Translations under genes and position numbers: made by a program
In this document: in pieces, positions 1-10,629 of the stretch
How the letters are laid out: the number at the start of each line of letters is the position of its first letter
Position numbering within the stretch: the stretch's first letter is position 1
The notes under the pieces: model-generated
Seen by the model: only the letters and a program-made list of their open reading frames with translations
Database searches by the model: none
Told to the model about the DNA's origin: nothing
Assembly (NCBI GenBank): GCA_964017125.1
Contig: OZ024902.1
Coordinates: forward strand, 54,513,267-54,577,266
Reading direction: 5' to 3'
Origin: Flabesymbios commensalis
Lineage: Eukaryota; Annelida; Polychaeta; Terebellida; Flabelligeridae
Length of the DNA stretch: 64,000 nt

Positions 1-281
1 CTAAAAACCCTTATTCTATTATAGTATAGATATTAAATAAATAATACAAACTATTGTAAACATACGTTATCATGTGAGAGCGACAGTGCAGTATTTTTGA
101 TATTAATATGTAAAAAGCGAAAGTTTTTGGACGATTCAAAATCTATCCTTGACTTAACATTACAATAGTGTGTATACAATAACCACTCAGATTGGGCATC
201 CACCCACTTGGCTTGCACTGCTAAAGGCCCATTAACATAATAATGTGCATAAAGTCATCACCTCAACCGCCTTATACTGTT
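1..281. other. AT-rich non-coding, nothing recognised
   Basis: No open frame, repeat end or RNA gene stands out in this edge of the window. Confidence 0.4.
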
Positions 282-518
282 TTAACCCTTGTGTTTCTAA
301 GACGGTATATATATAAGTTTTCAAGCAATTTTGAGACAAAATAAAATACCACTAAAATTTGTAGCATATATTGTTCAAGATGCTCCAATAAATCGATGTG
401 GGAGATTTTTTATTAATAACATTATTTTTTATTCATTTCAAGCTGGGAAGTGCGTTAGCAATTCCAGCTTGAAATGAATGAAAAATACTCACAAGCGATT
501 CAGCAGCACAAGGGTTAA
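282..518 (+). mobile_element. TTAA-flanked MITE, family B (CCCTTGTG ends), copy 1
   Basis: TTAA at 282-285 is followed by CCCTTGTG and the right end reads CACAAGGG then TTAA at 515-518, so inverted ends sit inside a TTAA duplication as in piggyBac- or Kolobok-type elements. A hairpin near 438-480 pairs CATTTCAAGCTGG with CCAGCTTGAAATG around an inner GTTA tetraloop closed by C-G. No coding capacity. Same family as 25927-26184. Confidence 0.8.
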
Positions 519-581
519 AACTTGAACTATATCACGCTGCACATAATAGGCCTATGCTTGTCAACTGTTTCAATACATACA

Positions 582-875
582 CTACTCTGCCATCCCATGT
601 TCACTATATGTACAGTGATGGTCATTATCATGTATCAATATTGATTGATATGCAGACCTGTAATGATCACACTGGTGTTCATCTTGCTCAATTTGATTCA
701 TAATTTCATGTCTATCGGTGGAATACCGACATCCGAAATACGTATCTGAGTTAAAGCAGCTGTGTCGTTTTGCTTCACTAAAACATAATCTTTGCATTGC
801 GGCGCACCCCACTCCTGTGGACGTTGACCAAGGCTGCACCGGGTGTGGGGCCACAATGTTTACTGAGCGAGTCAT
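582..875 (-). other. Short open frame inside a dispersed repeat
   Basis: An open frame of 97 codons on the minus strand has no family I recognise. Part of it (about 785-845, read on minus) matches 49366-49425 on plus, both containing GGTCAACGTCCACAGGAGTGG split by small differences. Sharing of this kind between two non-genic places suggests a dispersed repeat rather than a gene. Function unknown. Confidence 0.3.
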
Positions 876-1855
876 GACGACCCTCCTACTTTAATAATTT
901 AATGTCAACAGTATAAAATAAGTATCATCTGATAAAATCCATTTATATTCTCATTTAATTTGATAATAGTATCAATAAAAATGCACAAGAGTAGCTAAAT
1001 ATTGCTATAGCTAATATTTTTTGTGTCAAGTTTCCATTGCTATATGAAATTTACGTGACACAATCTCCCTTCCTCTACATGTATATTCTTGTATTACCAT
1101 TATTACCATAAGCTCACAGGCCACAAACGTTATTTATAGTGGAATAGGAACCCGCATACATATGTCTGAATAGTTAATTGTTTTATTTATTTTAATTTTT
1201 TTAATCGTTACTGGGCGGATAAAAGCTATACTAGGAGCCCAACATTTTCTTTGTATTTAATAGACACCAAACAGCGGCAACATCGACATTCGTCCAACGT
1301 AAAACAATAAATTGATATTATTTTCGACAGAATAGAAGCAGATTCATGATTTCGGTGATAGTGGGTGTAACCAGAAGGTAGCTTAGAAATAGCATTGTGA
1401 ATAAAATCCAAGATGGCTGCCATTAATTTGTGCAAAATCAAGAAATAATTTGTTATCATTTTTGACAGAATAGAGAAAACTGAGAAGGCAGCCAAAACGC
1501 AAGCAAAATACTGCGTCACATGCCAGTGCAAGAAATGAGTATAACCTTTGTTAGAATATTAGGATAAATCGATTTTGGTGCCTACATTTTCAGGTACACT
1601 CGACATGATGGTGTCATCAGAAAAATAATTTTAAAAATGATCAAAATGCTTAAACCCATGATGGCGGCCATAAAGCAAGCAAAATAACCGCATCAGTACC
1701 TAAAAAGACTAAAAGAAATGTGCAGGTCTATAGCTTTGACTGGAATGGATATAGATCGATTTTGGTGATTTTTTGGTGTTTTTTGGTTAATAGGATTTTT
1801 ACATATGCCATACATTGTGGCGTCATGATAAAAAGCGTGAGACATGACAAAGAGG
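876..1855. other. Non-coding, AT-rich
   Basis: Holds two short stretches with AAGATGGCTGCCAT / GATGGCGGCCAT words (around 1411 and 1660) that recur in the fold-back element at 16.8-20.8 kb and elsewhere, which suggests old mobile-element debris. The minus-strand open frame at 1226-1531 has no recognisable features. No gene called. Confidence 0.4.
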
Positions 1856-2101
1856 TTAACCCTTTAACCGCCGGTGCCGCATATATTCGGCTTTTCATTT
1901 TTTATTAGCACATTAAGTACCACCTTCGAAACATGTTAAAGATAAAATGTGACATCAATCAGCAGTATTTGAAAACAGTTGACCTCCATTTTGTCAAATC
2001 TGAATAATTTTCACTCACTTAAGTTGTGGATCGCGTCAGCGAGACACAACTTCCAAGTGGGTGAAAATTCAGATTGAATAATTTGGCGGTTAAAGGGTTA
2101 A
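1856..2101 (+). mobile_element. TTAA-flanked MITE, family A (CCCTTTAACCGCC ends), copy 1
   Basis: TTAA 1856-1859, then CCCTTTAACCGCC; right end GGCGGTTAAAGGG then TTAA 2098-2101. A hairpin (about 2018-2058) pairs AAGTTGTG with CACAACTT; inside it a GA/GA internal mismatch and then TCGC-GTCA-GCGA. Non-autonomous, about 240 bp. Other copies: 9733, 48162, 56303, 56628, 59668. Confidence 0.85.
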
Positions 2102-2150
2102 AACAAAGATAGTGATCAGTGGGAAACAAAATTGTGCGCCACATGTCTGT

Positions 2151-2302
2151 AGACGTCAGATTTTGACGTCTTTAGTAAGTCAACTGAAAGTATTTAACTG
2201 AAGCGGAAAGACCTGGCTAAGATATTTATGACGATTTCAAATTTGAAAAAACCCTTTGTTCTCCACGGTTTATACAAACATATTTCAGCGTTGTAAGGGT
2301 TA
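2151..2302 (+). mobile_element. TTAA-type MITE, family E fragment
   Basis: Starts in the AGACGTCAGATTTTGACGTCT palindrome and continues into the family E body (GAAGCGGAAAGA, AAAAAACCCTTTG, GGTTTATACAAA) and the right end GCGTTGTAAGGGTTA. The left end is missing. Confidence 0.6.
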
Positions 2303-2485
2303 GTGGATAACGCATTGTAACTGTTTGACGTACGGCTGATGGCTCAAAATGTAATACTGTACGGGCAAACATGGTAAAGGGGCTGTCAAATCTTGGCGAT
2401 CAGCGTCAACTGGACATTTCCTCCTCTTTTAATAGTGCCTGATGTGGAGTTGTAATATGGTGAGAAATTGACATGTAATACATTA

Positions 2486-2663
2486 TACTGTAGCTCTGGT
2501 AATATTCGCGTGTTTAAATTTTCGCCAATTTCTGATTTTTGGACTTTTCATATTTCTTTAGTAGCGCTAATATAATAATAATTTTCGCGAGATTCGTAAA
2601 TTCGCGAATTCGTCCTCTACGCGAAATTCGGGAAACTTCGCGAATATTACCAGATCTACAGTA
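2486..2663. mobile_element. TA-flanked MITE, family H, copy 1
   Basis: Inverted ends CTGTAGCTCTGGTAATATTC at 2488 and GAATATTACCAGATCTACAG ending at 2661, with TA on both sides (2486-2487, 2662-2663). TA duplications are those of Tc1/mariner-type elements. The inside is rich in TTCGCG words. A second, split copy lies at 14362-15188. Confidence 0.7.
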
Positions 2664-3602
2664 TTACAGCCCCTGTTTTACAGTAAATATCCTCGTCATT
2701 CCAGATGTGCTTCACACGGAACGATATTCCGAACAGAAATTGGTGAGAATATGTTCAAAATATACCTTAAAAATTACATATTACATATCATTTCTCATAT
2801 TTATTATTTTTTCAAATTCACTATTACTTACAAAGTGCCCTGGCGTTTACGTAACAAAATAGATACTTAACTTAATTTAAAGAATAATATCCAGTTTGTT
2901 TCACTCGGGATTGATGTACGTGTATATGTACGTATATATACTTTGTAAAGTGGCAGTTTAGCACCTTCTAATACCAAGGGAACGATATATACACTTCTAT
3001 AAATTCTCATATAACATACATACATAGCTCAGAGATCGGCTATGAAGGACAAGTCACACCATACCAACTATTCCACATAATTAAGCTGCGAATAATTGAA
3101 TAAAAAAAGAAAGCAAAAGTGACAATAAATATTATTATTATATTACGTGCCAATAATTTCATTGTCATTATTATAGTTTTTAACAAACTGTAACCAAAAT
3201 AATAATACTTAGTGTTTAACCCATTATCATTTCAATAATAAAATATGCATTGACTCGGAAATACGTTTTGATTTTCATGAATTTATATCTCATGCCCCGA
3301 TATCACTGTGATATCACTACTGACTAGATTTAGCATATACAGGCACATGTTCATGCATGTAGGTCTAGGTGAGACCCTAGTATTGTATGTCTACGCCAGC
3401 CTATTATGTGATTGATAGGCATGCCAAATGGCGATCCATTAGTCAAATTTACTCATCAATCACAACCGGGTTTTAAGAGGATGTCATGCAACATTTGGTG
3501 CTTCTATCCGCCAGGTAACGATAATTATCCACATAATTATGCACAAATACGAACACGGCAAAAAACACGGATGTCGTATTTGTATTCAACATAAATTAGC
3601 AA
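2664..3602. other. Non-coding, AT-rich
   Basis: No conserved coding frame or clear repeat end seen. Short open frames here are low-complexity or lack any recognisable motif. Confidence 0.4.
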
Positions 3603-3895
3603 AAATCAAATTCTTCAGAAAACAAATGTGGCGTTCAACAAGGTTTAATTCTTGGGCCTTTTTTTTATTGTTTTCATAAATGACCATTATTTGTACCCCA
3701 ATTTGAAGGATATATCGCTTTTTGCTGATGATGCTACAACACATCACAAAAGGAAATGTACTCAAATAATCACACAACAACTTCAAAATGTAGCTACATC
3801 TGCTAACAGGTGGTGTGAAAATAATAAAATGAAATTGAGCATCATCAAAACCAAAGTAGCATTAGTTGATTCCAGACAAAGATTAAATTGAATAA
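3603..3895 (+). mobile_element. LINE reverse transcriptase fragment
   Basis: Translates to CGVQQGLILGPF (about 3628-3663) followed, after a frame slip in a T run near 3660, by FIVFINDHYLYPN and SLFADDAT, then a tail with NRWCENNKMKLSIIKTK. The QG-LGP-L block and F-A-D-D box are the palm motifs of non-LTR retrotransposon reverse transcriptases of the CR1/L2/Jockey group. Only about 95 residues remain; no endonuclease, 5' or 3' ends are seen. A dead fragment. Confidence 0.85.
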
Positions 3896-4313
3896 CTGAT
3901 TCTGATAAACAAAACAAAATTATTAGTAATTATATCGCAATTGAACAAGTTTCACATAGCAAATTCACATTGATAAATCGTGGCTTATAAATGGATCTAA
4001 ACTAAATGGAAGATTCTTGGTCCAGCGTGGATCTCGCGTGGTCAATGGCACGTGTCCATGCACCACATGGCGACTGGTCCAATAGCAAATCAAACAGGTA
4101 TGACTGTCGGATAATTTGAATAATAAAATAATAAAATAAACCATATTGTACAGAACTACCTAGAACAGTACATTCACAACTTATGCTACCCAGTTATTGT
4201 TGAAAAAATTCTGCCATATATACGGTACACGATTGATTGATCAAATTAAGACTTTATGACAAAATGACAGATTTAACCGTTAATCAAGTTAATATGCGTT
4301 AGTATGACGCCTT
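3896..4313. other. Non-coding between LINE fragment and hairpin cluster
   Basis: Nothing recognised. The first bases may be the decayed remainder of the LINE fragment. Confidence 0.35.
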
Positions 4314-4787
4314 TTTGCACAACTGGACATACCCCAAAATAATCGTTTTACTGTAAGCCCAAGAAAGCTAATGAGCAAAATATCGTGTTTTAACAGCACA
4401 CGATATCCAGATTCTCTAGTCATAAAAATATCCCCACCTTCAAAGAACTTCCGGTTTCGAGCCTCGCTGCCTCGAATTATGCTGTGGTCCAGTTGTGCAT
4501 AAAAAAGAATGACCATTTTGATTTATGCACAACTGGACCAACCCACATTGGTGTGGGTCGATCCAGTTGTGAGATTTTGATTAATGCACAAGTGAACCAT
4601 GCCACATTTATTGTAAATTAAACATAATTATATATGTAGAAACATACAATAGTGAGCATATTGCAGTCTCTCTACATCTACTGTAGATTTAATTTTGAAG
4701 ATTCAAAAGTAAAAAAAATTGTATAGGCCTAGCTAGTAGGCTGATGGTATAAATAAAGATGTGGGCTGGCCCAGTTGCGCATGTGCT
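4314..4787. repeat. Alternating-orientation 15-mer cluster with hairpins
   Basis: The word ATGCACAACTGGACC or a near form occurs about six times in alternating orientation: near 4316 (+), 4486-4500 (-), 4525-4539 (+), 4560 (-), 4583 (+) and 4771 (-). The pair 4486-4500 / 4525-4539 is a perfect 15-bp inverted repeat with a 24-base loop. ACCCACA-TTGG-TGTGGGT forms another small hairpin near 4541. The cluster lies just downstream of ankyrin gene 1 (minus strand). Confidence 0.6.
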
Positions 4788-5030
4788 GGTTTGCGCGCTC
4801 AGCCAGGTGCCGTGCTACATGCATCTCGGGACTTAATTTTTAAATAAAGGGAATATAATGTCTATCACACCTAACTCATTTTCGATTTTTCTAGAGTTGG
4901 CTAAGTTTTACATAAAGGCGTCCATACTATATCATGCTTTTCACAACCCAGCATTGGTTAAAATACAACCCACGTGTAATAGCCATAAAAGAAGCAAGCC
5001 TACATACTAGGCCTACTGTCATTCGATGTG

Positions 5031-6566
5031 TTAATATGTATATATTTCCACTGAACACAACACACTTTTGATTAGTATTTCAGGCCCAGGCAGTAAATGT
5101 AGATGGTGACACTGGGGTGCCTTCAGATTACTGAACACACAAGCTCTGGCCATCTCACGTAGAGGTCTAGGATTGTGGGCATATTTATGCACAATAGACG
5201 TAACCCAACTATTTTCCACAGTGAAATATTTCGGTGAGGTAACAGTTTTTCTGAACAGTTTTTCCTCCATTGTTTGCCATAGCACTGCTGCCAAGCACGG
5301 ATGAAAAGAACACAGCTCCAAATAACTCATCTTATCTAGAGAATGTCGGCCGCCGTGATTAAAATATAGTTCTAACATTTTTCCAATTTGTATCATAAAT
5401 CCCTGGTACCAACTACGATGCCGATGAGAATATAAATCGGAATCTTTGAAAGACACGTAATTAGCAACAACTTGCAAAACAGTGTTTCCATGTAATGTCG
5501 TGTCATCGGATGTTGCCCCATGTTCAAGTCCAGCCTGGTAGATGATATTATTCAGTGACAACACAGATAACAGGCGCTCTCCACATGGAGTTTGGGGTCC
5601 AGAAGAGAGCTCCAAGAACACCGCTCTCAAGGTAATGGTGATCACATCTATGAACTTTCTGCTGTGTCCTCCGTTAACATCAGCTCCTCTGGCCAGTAAC
5701 ATATTAATAGCGTTCAATATCATTGTAGAGTGAGTTGACAGCTGCTGGTGGAGATCAGACGTCTTCATCCTTAGTTGTCTCTGTACTTTTAAACATAACA
5801 GGTTTAGCGCTGTATCTCCTCCATATTCCACAGCATCTATATTCACTCCAGCGTCGAGGAGAACTTTCACTGTGTCCTCCAGCTGATTCTCCATCCATAT
5901 ATGTTTACTCACTAGCATGTGTAGTGCAGTTTGTTTAGAGCGACTAACTATGAAAACATTGGCTCCAACCTGAAGTAGTTTTCTTACCATCACAGACGAC
6001 TTGACCACTGCGTGCATAAGAGGAGTTATTCCATTAACATCACTGACATTCACACTTTCCTTGTTACCATATCCGTGCTGTAACAAGTAATCCAGACATT
6101 TAGAAGCGTTATGTTTGCAGGCCAGCGCAACTACTCCTTGTTTTGTCTTGTATGTGTAAGGAATGAGGAGGTTCATCATCTCAACGTCATCATGGACCAT
6201 TGGTATCTCCATAGCTGAGTAAAGCGAGGACTTGCCATCTTGACTACCATATGCCTTGACATTCACATCAGCACCATGGTCTAACAACATCTGGATGAGC
6301 TGGTGATCTTTTTTCTCACACAAGGCCACGTGCAGTGGCTTACAAGGACAGCGATGTGTTAAGTTGTTATGGTAATCCAAGATCAATAAATGTTCCAGCA
6401 GTGCTAGGTGTTCGTGACGAACAGATTGTATTACAAGACTTACTCTGTAGCTCCCCCAATCATGACTGCGTACACGTTGCTTGTGTTCGTTCAAAAGTCT
6501 GACAACAAAACCTGGTTCTTCATGGTGTTGAACAGCTTGCTCCACTTCATCTGGCAGCTCTATCAT
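5031..6566 (-). CDS. Ankyrin-repeat protein with SOCS-box-like C terminus (ASB type), gene 1
   Basis: Intronless frame of 511 residues; ATG at 6566, TAA at 5031-5033. About seven ankyrin-type helical repeats run from residue 43 to 297, with clear cores at 77-105 (PLHVALCEKK..MLLDHGADVN), 179-208 (ITPLMHAVVKSS..KLLQVGAN) and 250-297 (DTALNLLCL..LLARGADVN). A less repetitive domain follows to about 464. The last 47 residues look like a SOCS box: BC-box PLREMARACVF (468-478), then a Cul5-box-like LLPGPEILIKSVL. In the family such proteins bind Elongin B/C and Cullin 5 and present substrates for ubiquitination; that role here is inference. The usual BC-box cysteine is alanine, with a cysteine three places later. 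The closest relative in the window is 30068-31651. No AATAAA is seen close behind the stop. A 5' UTR intron is possible (TTGCAG upstream of the start). Confidence 0.9.
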   Translation of the reverse strand: MIELPDEVEQAVQHHEEPGFVVRLLNEHKQRVRSHDWGSYRVSLVIQSVRHEHLALLEHLLILDYHNNLTHRCPCKPLHVALCEKKDHQLIQMLLDHGADVNVKAYGSQDGKSSLYSAMEIPMVHDDVEMMNLLIPYTYKTKQGVVALACKHNASKCLDYLLQHGYGNKESVNVSDVNGITPLMHAVVKSSVMVRKLLQVGANVFIVSRSKQTALHMLVSKHIWMENQLEDTVKVLLDAGVNIDAVEYGGDTALNLLCLKVQRQLRMKTSDLHQQLSTHSTMILNAINMLLARGADVNGGHSRKFIDVITITLRAVFLELSSGPQTPCGERLLSVLSLNNIIYQAGLEHGATSDDTTLHGNTVLQVVANYVSFKDSDLYSHRHRSWYQGFMIQIGKMLELYFNHGGRHSLDKMSYLELCSFHPCLAAVLWQTMEEKLFRKTVTSPKYFTVENSWVTSIVHKYAHNPRPLREMARACVFSNLKAPQCHHLHLLPGPEILIKSVLCSVEIYTY

Positions 6567-8054
6567 TCTGAATCATTTATACATGACCGTCTGCAAGCTG
6601 CATAACTATGTGTAATTTATAGGCCTACACGCGCCATTAATATGATGATCTGACTGACACCAGATAATATTTCTTGGCGACGAGTCGAGGGATATATCTG
6701 TATCCCGTGTGCCAACAGTCACGTTTGTTAATGTAAATGTGGGCATATATAGTGTACACAGTGTTCAAGATGATGATTGTAGCGTCCGCAGAGCAAAGTC
6801 CAAAAGGCTCACTCTTACACTTTTCATGCATACCGTTAGTGGACGGCAGCGTCGGGAGCAAATACATTTGTATAACATTTGTATGTTTGAATATAAAGAT
6901 GTGCATTTTATTTAAATCGTTTATATCGGTCCATTATAAGGATATGAATAACATTTAGACCACTAGGCGCGACCATTATCGTGTTTGATTCATATTTTAT
7001 TCAAATCGCAATTATTGGGAACGATAATAGTGAGGAAAATAGAGCGATCAAAACATACTGACAGTATTTTAAGTTGATGACTAAAATACTTTCACGTCTT
7101 CTCAAGAAAACTGTGCTCCAAAACTTACCAATTTATCATACTACTGACTGACGTCTAATAGAAAAAAACAAAACAAATATTATGCATTTTCGTATTTGCG
7201 GCCATCTTGCCTTTTTTGTGATACGAAATTTTTGCAAAAAAAACGCTAAAATAACGCAATTTGCATGTCAAAGAAGATACATCATTTCATCCCATTGGAT
7301 ATGTAATGGGGTATCCCTTTCATATCAAGGGGGACGATTTATTATCATTTGTAATATATCTTCACAGGAACATAATTGCAATAATTAGACTCGATGTGCC
7401 CAATACAAAGAGGTATTGTAGTTTTTCTGTATGCTACTTAAAAAAAATGCTAGTGCGCTATACGTAATGGCATACACATTGGTTTTCCCCGCCCCGCTTT
7501 TATCTTACGATGAGTCTTTATAATACCTAGGATATACCAATTTCTTTGGGAAGTCAGTTTTATCATCCTTACATGTTTTACTAAAATAAAACCTAATGTG
7601 ATTTAGCCACTGGACATCAACTAATGTTTTAATATATTTCACTTCTAAACATGATAATTATGATTTTTTGTCAAAGGCAATTTTGAAGGAATGTGTTATA
7701 TATCAGATCTATTTCGTGTATCAATTGAAAGATATTCCTCAGAATTATTGATGAATATGTTTTTTATTAACTCAAACATATCCAGTGCACTATTAGTACC
7801 TACTTTGCTGGAAAACTTACAGCATATATCTACACTCAAGACAAGTATACGTCTACGTTTTACGATTTTGCTGCGTCCCCATTTGTAATAACGCATAGAT
7901 TTGTAATATTAATATTACCAGAAATACATAAGAGAGATGTATTTCTGATATTACCGATTAGAACACGTTTTTTTATGCAATTTTGTTATTACAAATTGTG
8001 ACGTATTTGAAATGCTTTTTCGATGCAATTTGTGAAAAATATTTTTAAAGATTG
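6567..8054. other. Upstream region of ankyrin gene 1, non-coding
   Basis: Should hold the gene 1 promoter, but no clear TATA box or initiator can be fixed. A small inverted repeat, CCAGAAATACAT and ATGTATTTCTG, lies at about 7918-7948 and recurs at 37053-37085. Otherwise unremarkable AT-rich sequence. Confidence 0.4.
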
Positions 8055-8396
<342 letters not shown>

Positions 8397-9732
8397 GAAT
8401 ATCAAATACAGCTGTGTCCAAATTTGTAATGGGAGACATGTGTGATGTAGTGCAAGACATGATAGCCTAAAGAATCATCAAAATCGGATTCGAAATTCCG
8501 GGCCAAGAAATTTAGTATTGAACTAAACAATACCTTGTCCACATCATACATTAGTCCAGGAGCATTAGGGTTTCAACGGATAAAAACTCTACAAAGCTGA
8601 ATTCAAAATAAATCCTTGATAAAACTGCTAATGGCCTAATGCTAATGGCCGCTTTTATGGAGAAAAATGTCTCTATATTAGTCCGGTAAAAAAGGTTATA
8701 ATAACCCTGATGATGGTATACGGTCACAGTGAAGTCAATTTCAAGATGGTCGACTTTATCCTTTGGTGAAAAGGAACGTTTTCACAATTGACCTGAGAAT
8801 GAAGTGTAATGCAAATTTCCCCTGTACATAGCTTATATATGGCCTTATTAGACAAAACATAGGATAAGTAGAGTCAAATTTAGGATGGCCGCTATAGGTT
8901 AGTTGATGAGTAAACGCACACATTAAAATAATGTAGGCCTATATTCATCTCAGGTTTTTATTTGTAATTTAGTAAGTCGTCTATTTGGTAAAAATGAACT
9001 TTTTCACTTGTGATAAAAGGGTATGGCATTTTCTGATTTTGGCATTGTAATATAAGAATTTTTAATTACTTTGGTAAGATACAGCATCACACGGTCAGAA
9101 TACAGTGCATTGACGTCATGATATGGCGCTACCTCGGGGGTAACCTGGAAATAGTTTCAAGTTACCCCCTCCAGTTTCAAATTACCCTCTCAGATTTACC
9201 AGTTGAGTTTCAATTATAACACTTATTAAATTTTATTTTTTATCACATGGCATTAGGACACTTTAATCTCTATAATTATAACTGTTTGATCTCTAGGGCA
9301 ACTAAAAAAAACCCTCTATGCCAACTAACGACACTTTCATCTCCATATAACCCGTGGATTTATATACTAGTGACAAAAAGCTGTTAGCACGATGTCTGGA
9401 AACGCTTTAATCTCCTTATAACCATGTGATCTCTAGGGTTAACTAGAGAAAACAATTTTCTCGTGCTGTTTTTTATCACTGTCGTTATTATCTTTCGATT
9501 TATCTATCGCAGATGTAACGTTGGTCATGTTTCCGCACCTGTTTTGAAGACTGTACCAAGTGTCTATCTTCGCATGCCTATATTCATTTGTAATTCTTAT
9601 TGATGAAAATGAAAAACAAAAAATACCCGCATAGAGGCCTACCCTGCCCACATGCTTACACCATACATAATACCAGTCATCTTGCCGACGCATAAAAAAA
9701 CAGAACGCAAGTGTCAGAAACTGTAAGGAAAA
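8397..9732. other. Non-coding with weak internal repeats
   Basis: At 9240-9450 the words CTTTAATCTC and GATCTCTAGGG recur in three diverged blocks. TGACGTCA (CRE-like) lies at about 9112. The segment at 9138-9195 has GGGGGTAACCTGGAAA and GTTTCAAGTTACCCCC words, foreshadowing the repeat at 10095-10366. No gene. Confidence 0.4.
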
Positions 9733-9976
9733 CCCTTTGACCGCCGATCCCGATTATATTCGTTTCTTCATTTTTCATTAGCACATTAAAATTTATAGAC
9801 CTTACAGTCTTTAAACATGCTTTAAGGATAAAACCTGAAATCAAACAAGATTTCACAAAATCGTTGACCTACATTTTGTCAAATCTGAATATTTTTCAAT
9901 CACTTGAAGTTGTGGATCGCGTCGGCGAGACACAACTTCAAGTAGGTGAAAATTCCAATGAAATAATTTGGTTAAA
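9733..9976 (+). mobile_element. TTAA-type MITE, family A, copy 2 (eroded ends)
   Basis: Left end CCCTTTGACCGCC without an intact TTAA; the hairpin is intact (CACTTGAAGTTGTG / CACAACTTCAAGT) with inner TCGC-GTCG-GCGA; the right end has decayed. An older copy than 48162 or 59668. Confidence 0.75.
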
Positions 9977-10094
9977 ACCCTGACCTTGATCGGACCACAG
10001 TGACAAATACACCTGCCGCATTGTACCAAGTCAATGTGTACTAGGCCTAACGGTACTTAACATGTTAAAAGGTCAGCTATAATCATATTGGGAT

Positions 10095-10366
10095 TTTTTC
10101 AGTTTCAAAATACCGGGGGTTACTTTGAAATTAGTTTTAACGTACCCCCCCCCCCCCCCCCGGTACGCTGAACCTAGTTTCAACGTACAACTGGTACGCT
10201 GAAACTATAGTTTCAACGTATCCCCGGGGGTAATCTGAAACTAGGGGAAGTAACATGATACTGGCCTTTTTCTAGTTTCAGCGTACACGTACCCCCCGGT
10301 AAGCTGAAACTAGTTTCAACGTACCCCCGGTATGCTGAAAGGGGGGGGGGGGTACGCTGAACCGGC
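10095..10366. repeat. Palindromic GTACCCCC/GTTTCAACGTA tandem repeat
   Basis: TAGTTTCAACGTACCCCC and its reverse complement GGGGGTACGTTGAAACTA-like forms alternate at least seven times. Contains a 17-C run (10145-10161) and a 12-G run (10341-10352). Each unit is close to its own reverse complement, so the array can form cruciforms. Confidence 0.7.
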
Positions 10367-10430
10367 TACATCGGCCCAATCCTGGCCCACCGTCTACGAC
10401 GTTGACACACCACCGAACCAGCCCCGACCA
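10367..10430. mobile_element. Remnant of palindromic P-family MITE
   Basis: CCCACCGTCTACGACGTTG at about 10386 matches the core of the P family (see 14627-14739); the outer arms are not recognisable. Confidence 0.4.
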
Positions 10431-10629
10431 AACACCCCTGCCTGGCGGGATAAGCGGCTAAGTGTTACATAATCATGATAATCATCCATACTGAGGTGGG
10501 ACCATTAAATTTTATAGCCTACCAGCACAGTGTAGACGATGTATTAAATCTGTTTACATATTACAATGCTTATATGTCAATCAGAATATTAACAATGTTG
10601 TCATAAATGCATGATATATATCTGAAAAC

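Noticed and set aside
1226-1531. Minus-strand 101-codon frame as a gene
   Set aside because: No motif, overlaps AT-rich sequence with ATGGCGGCCAT-type repeat words on the other strand.
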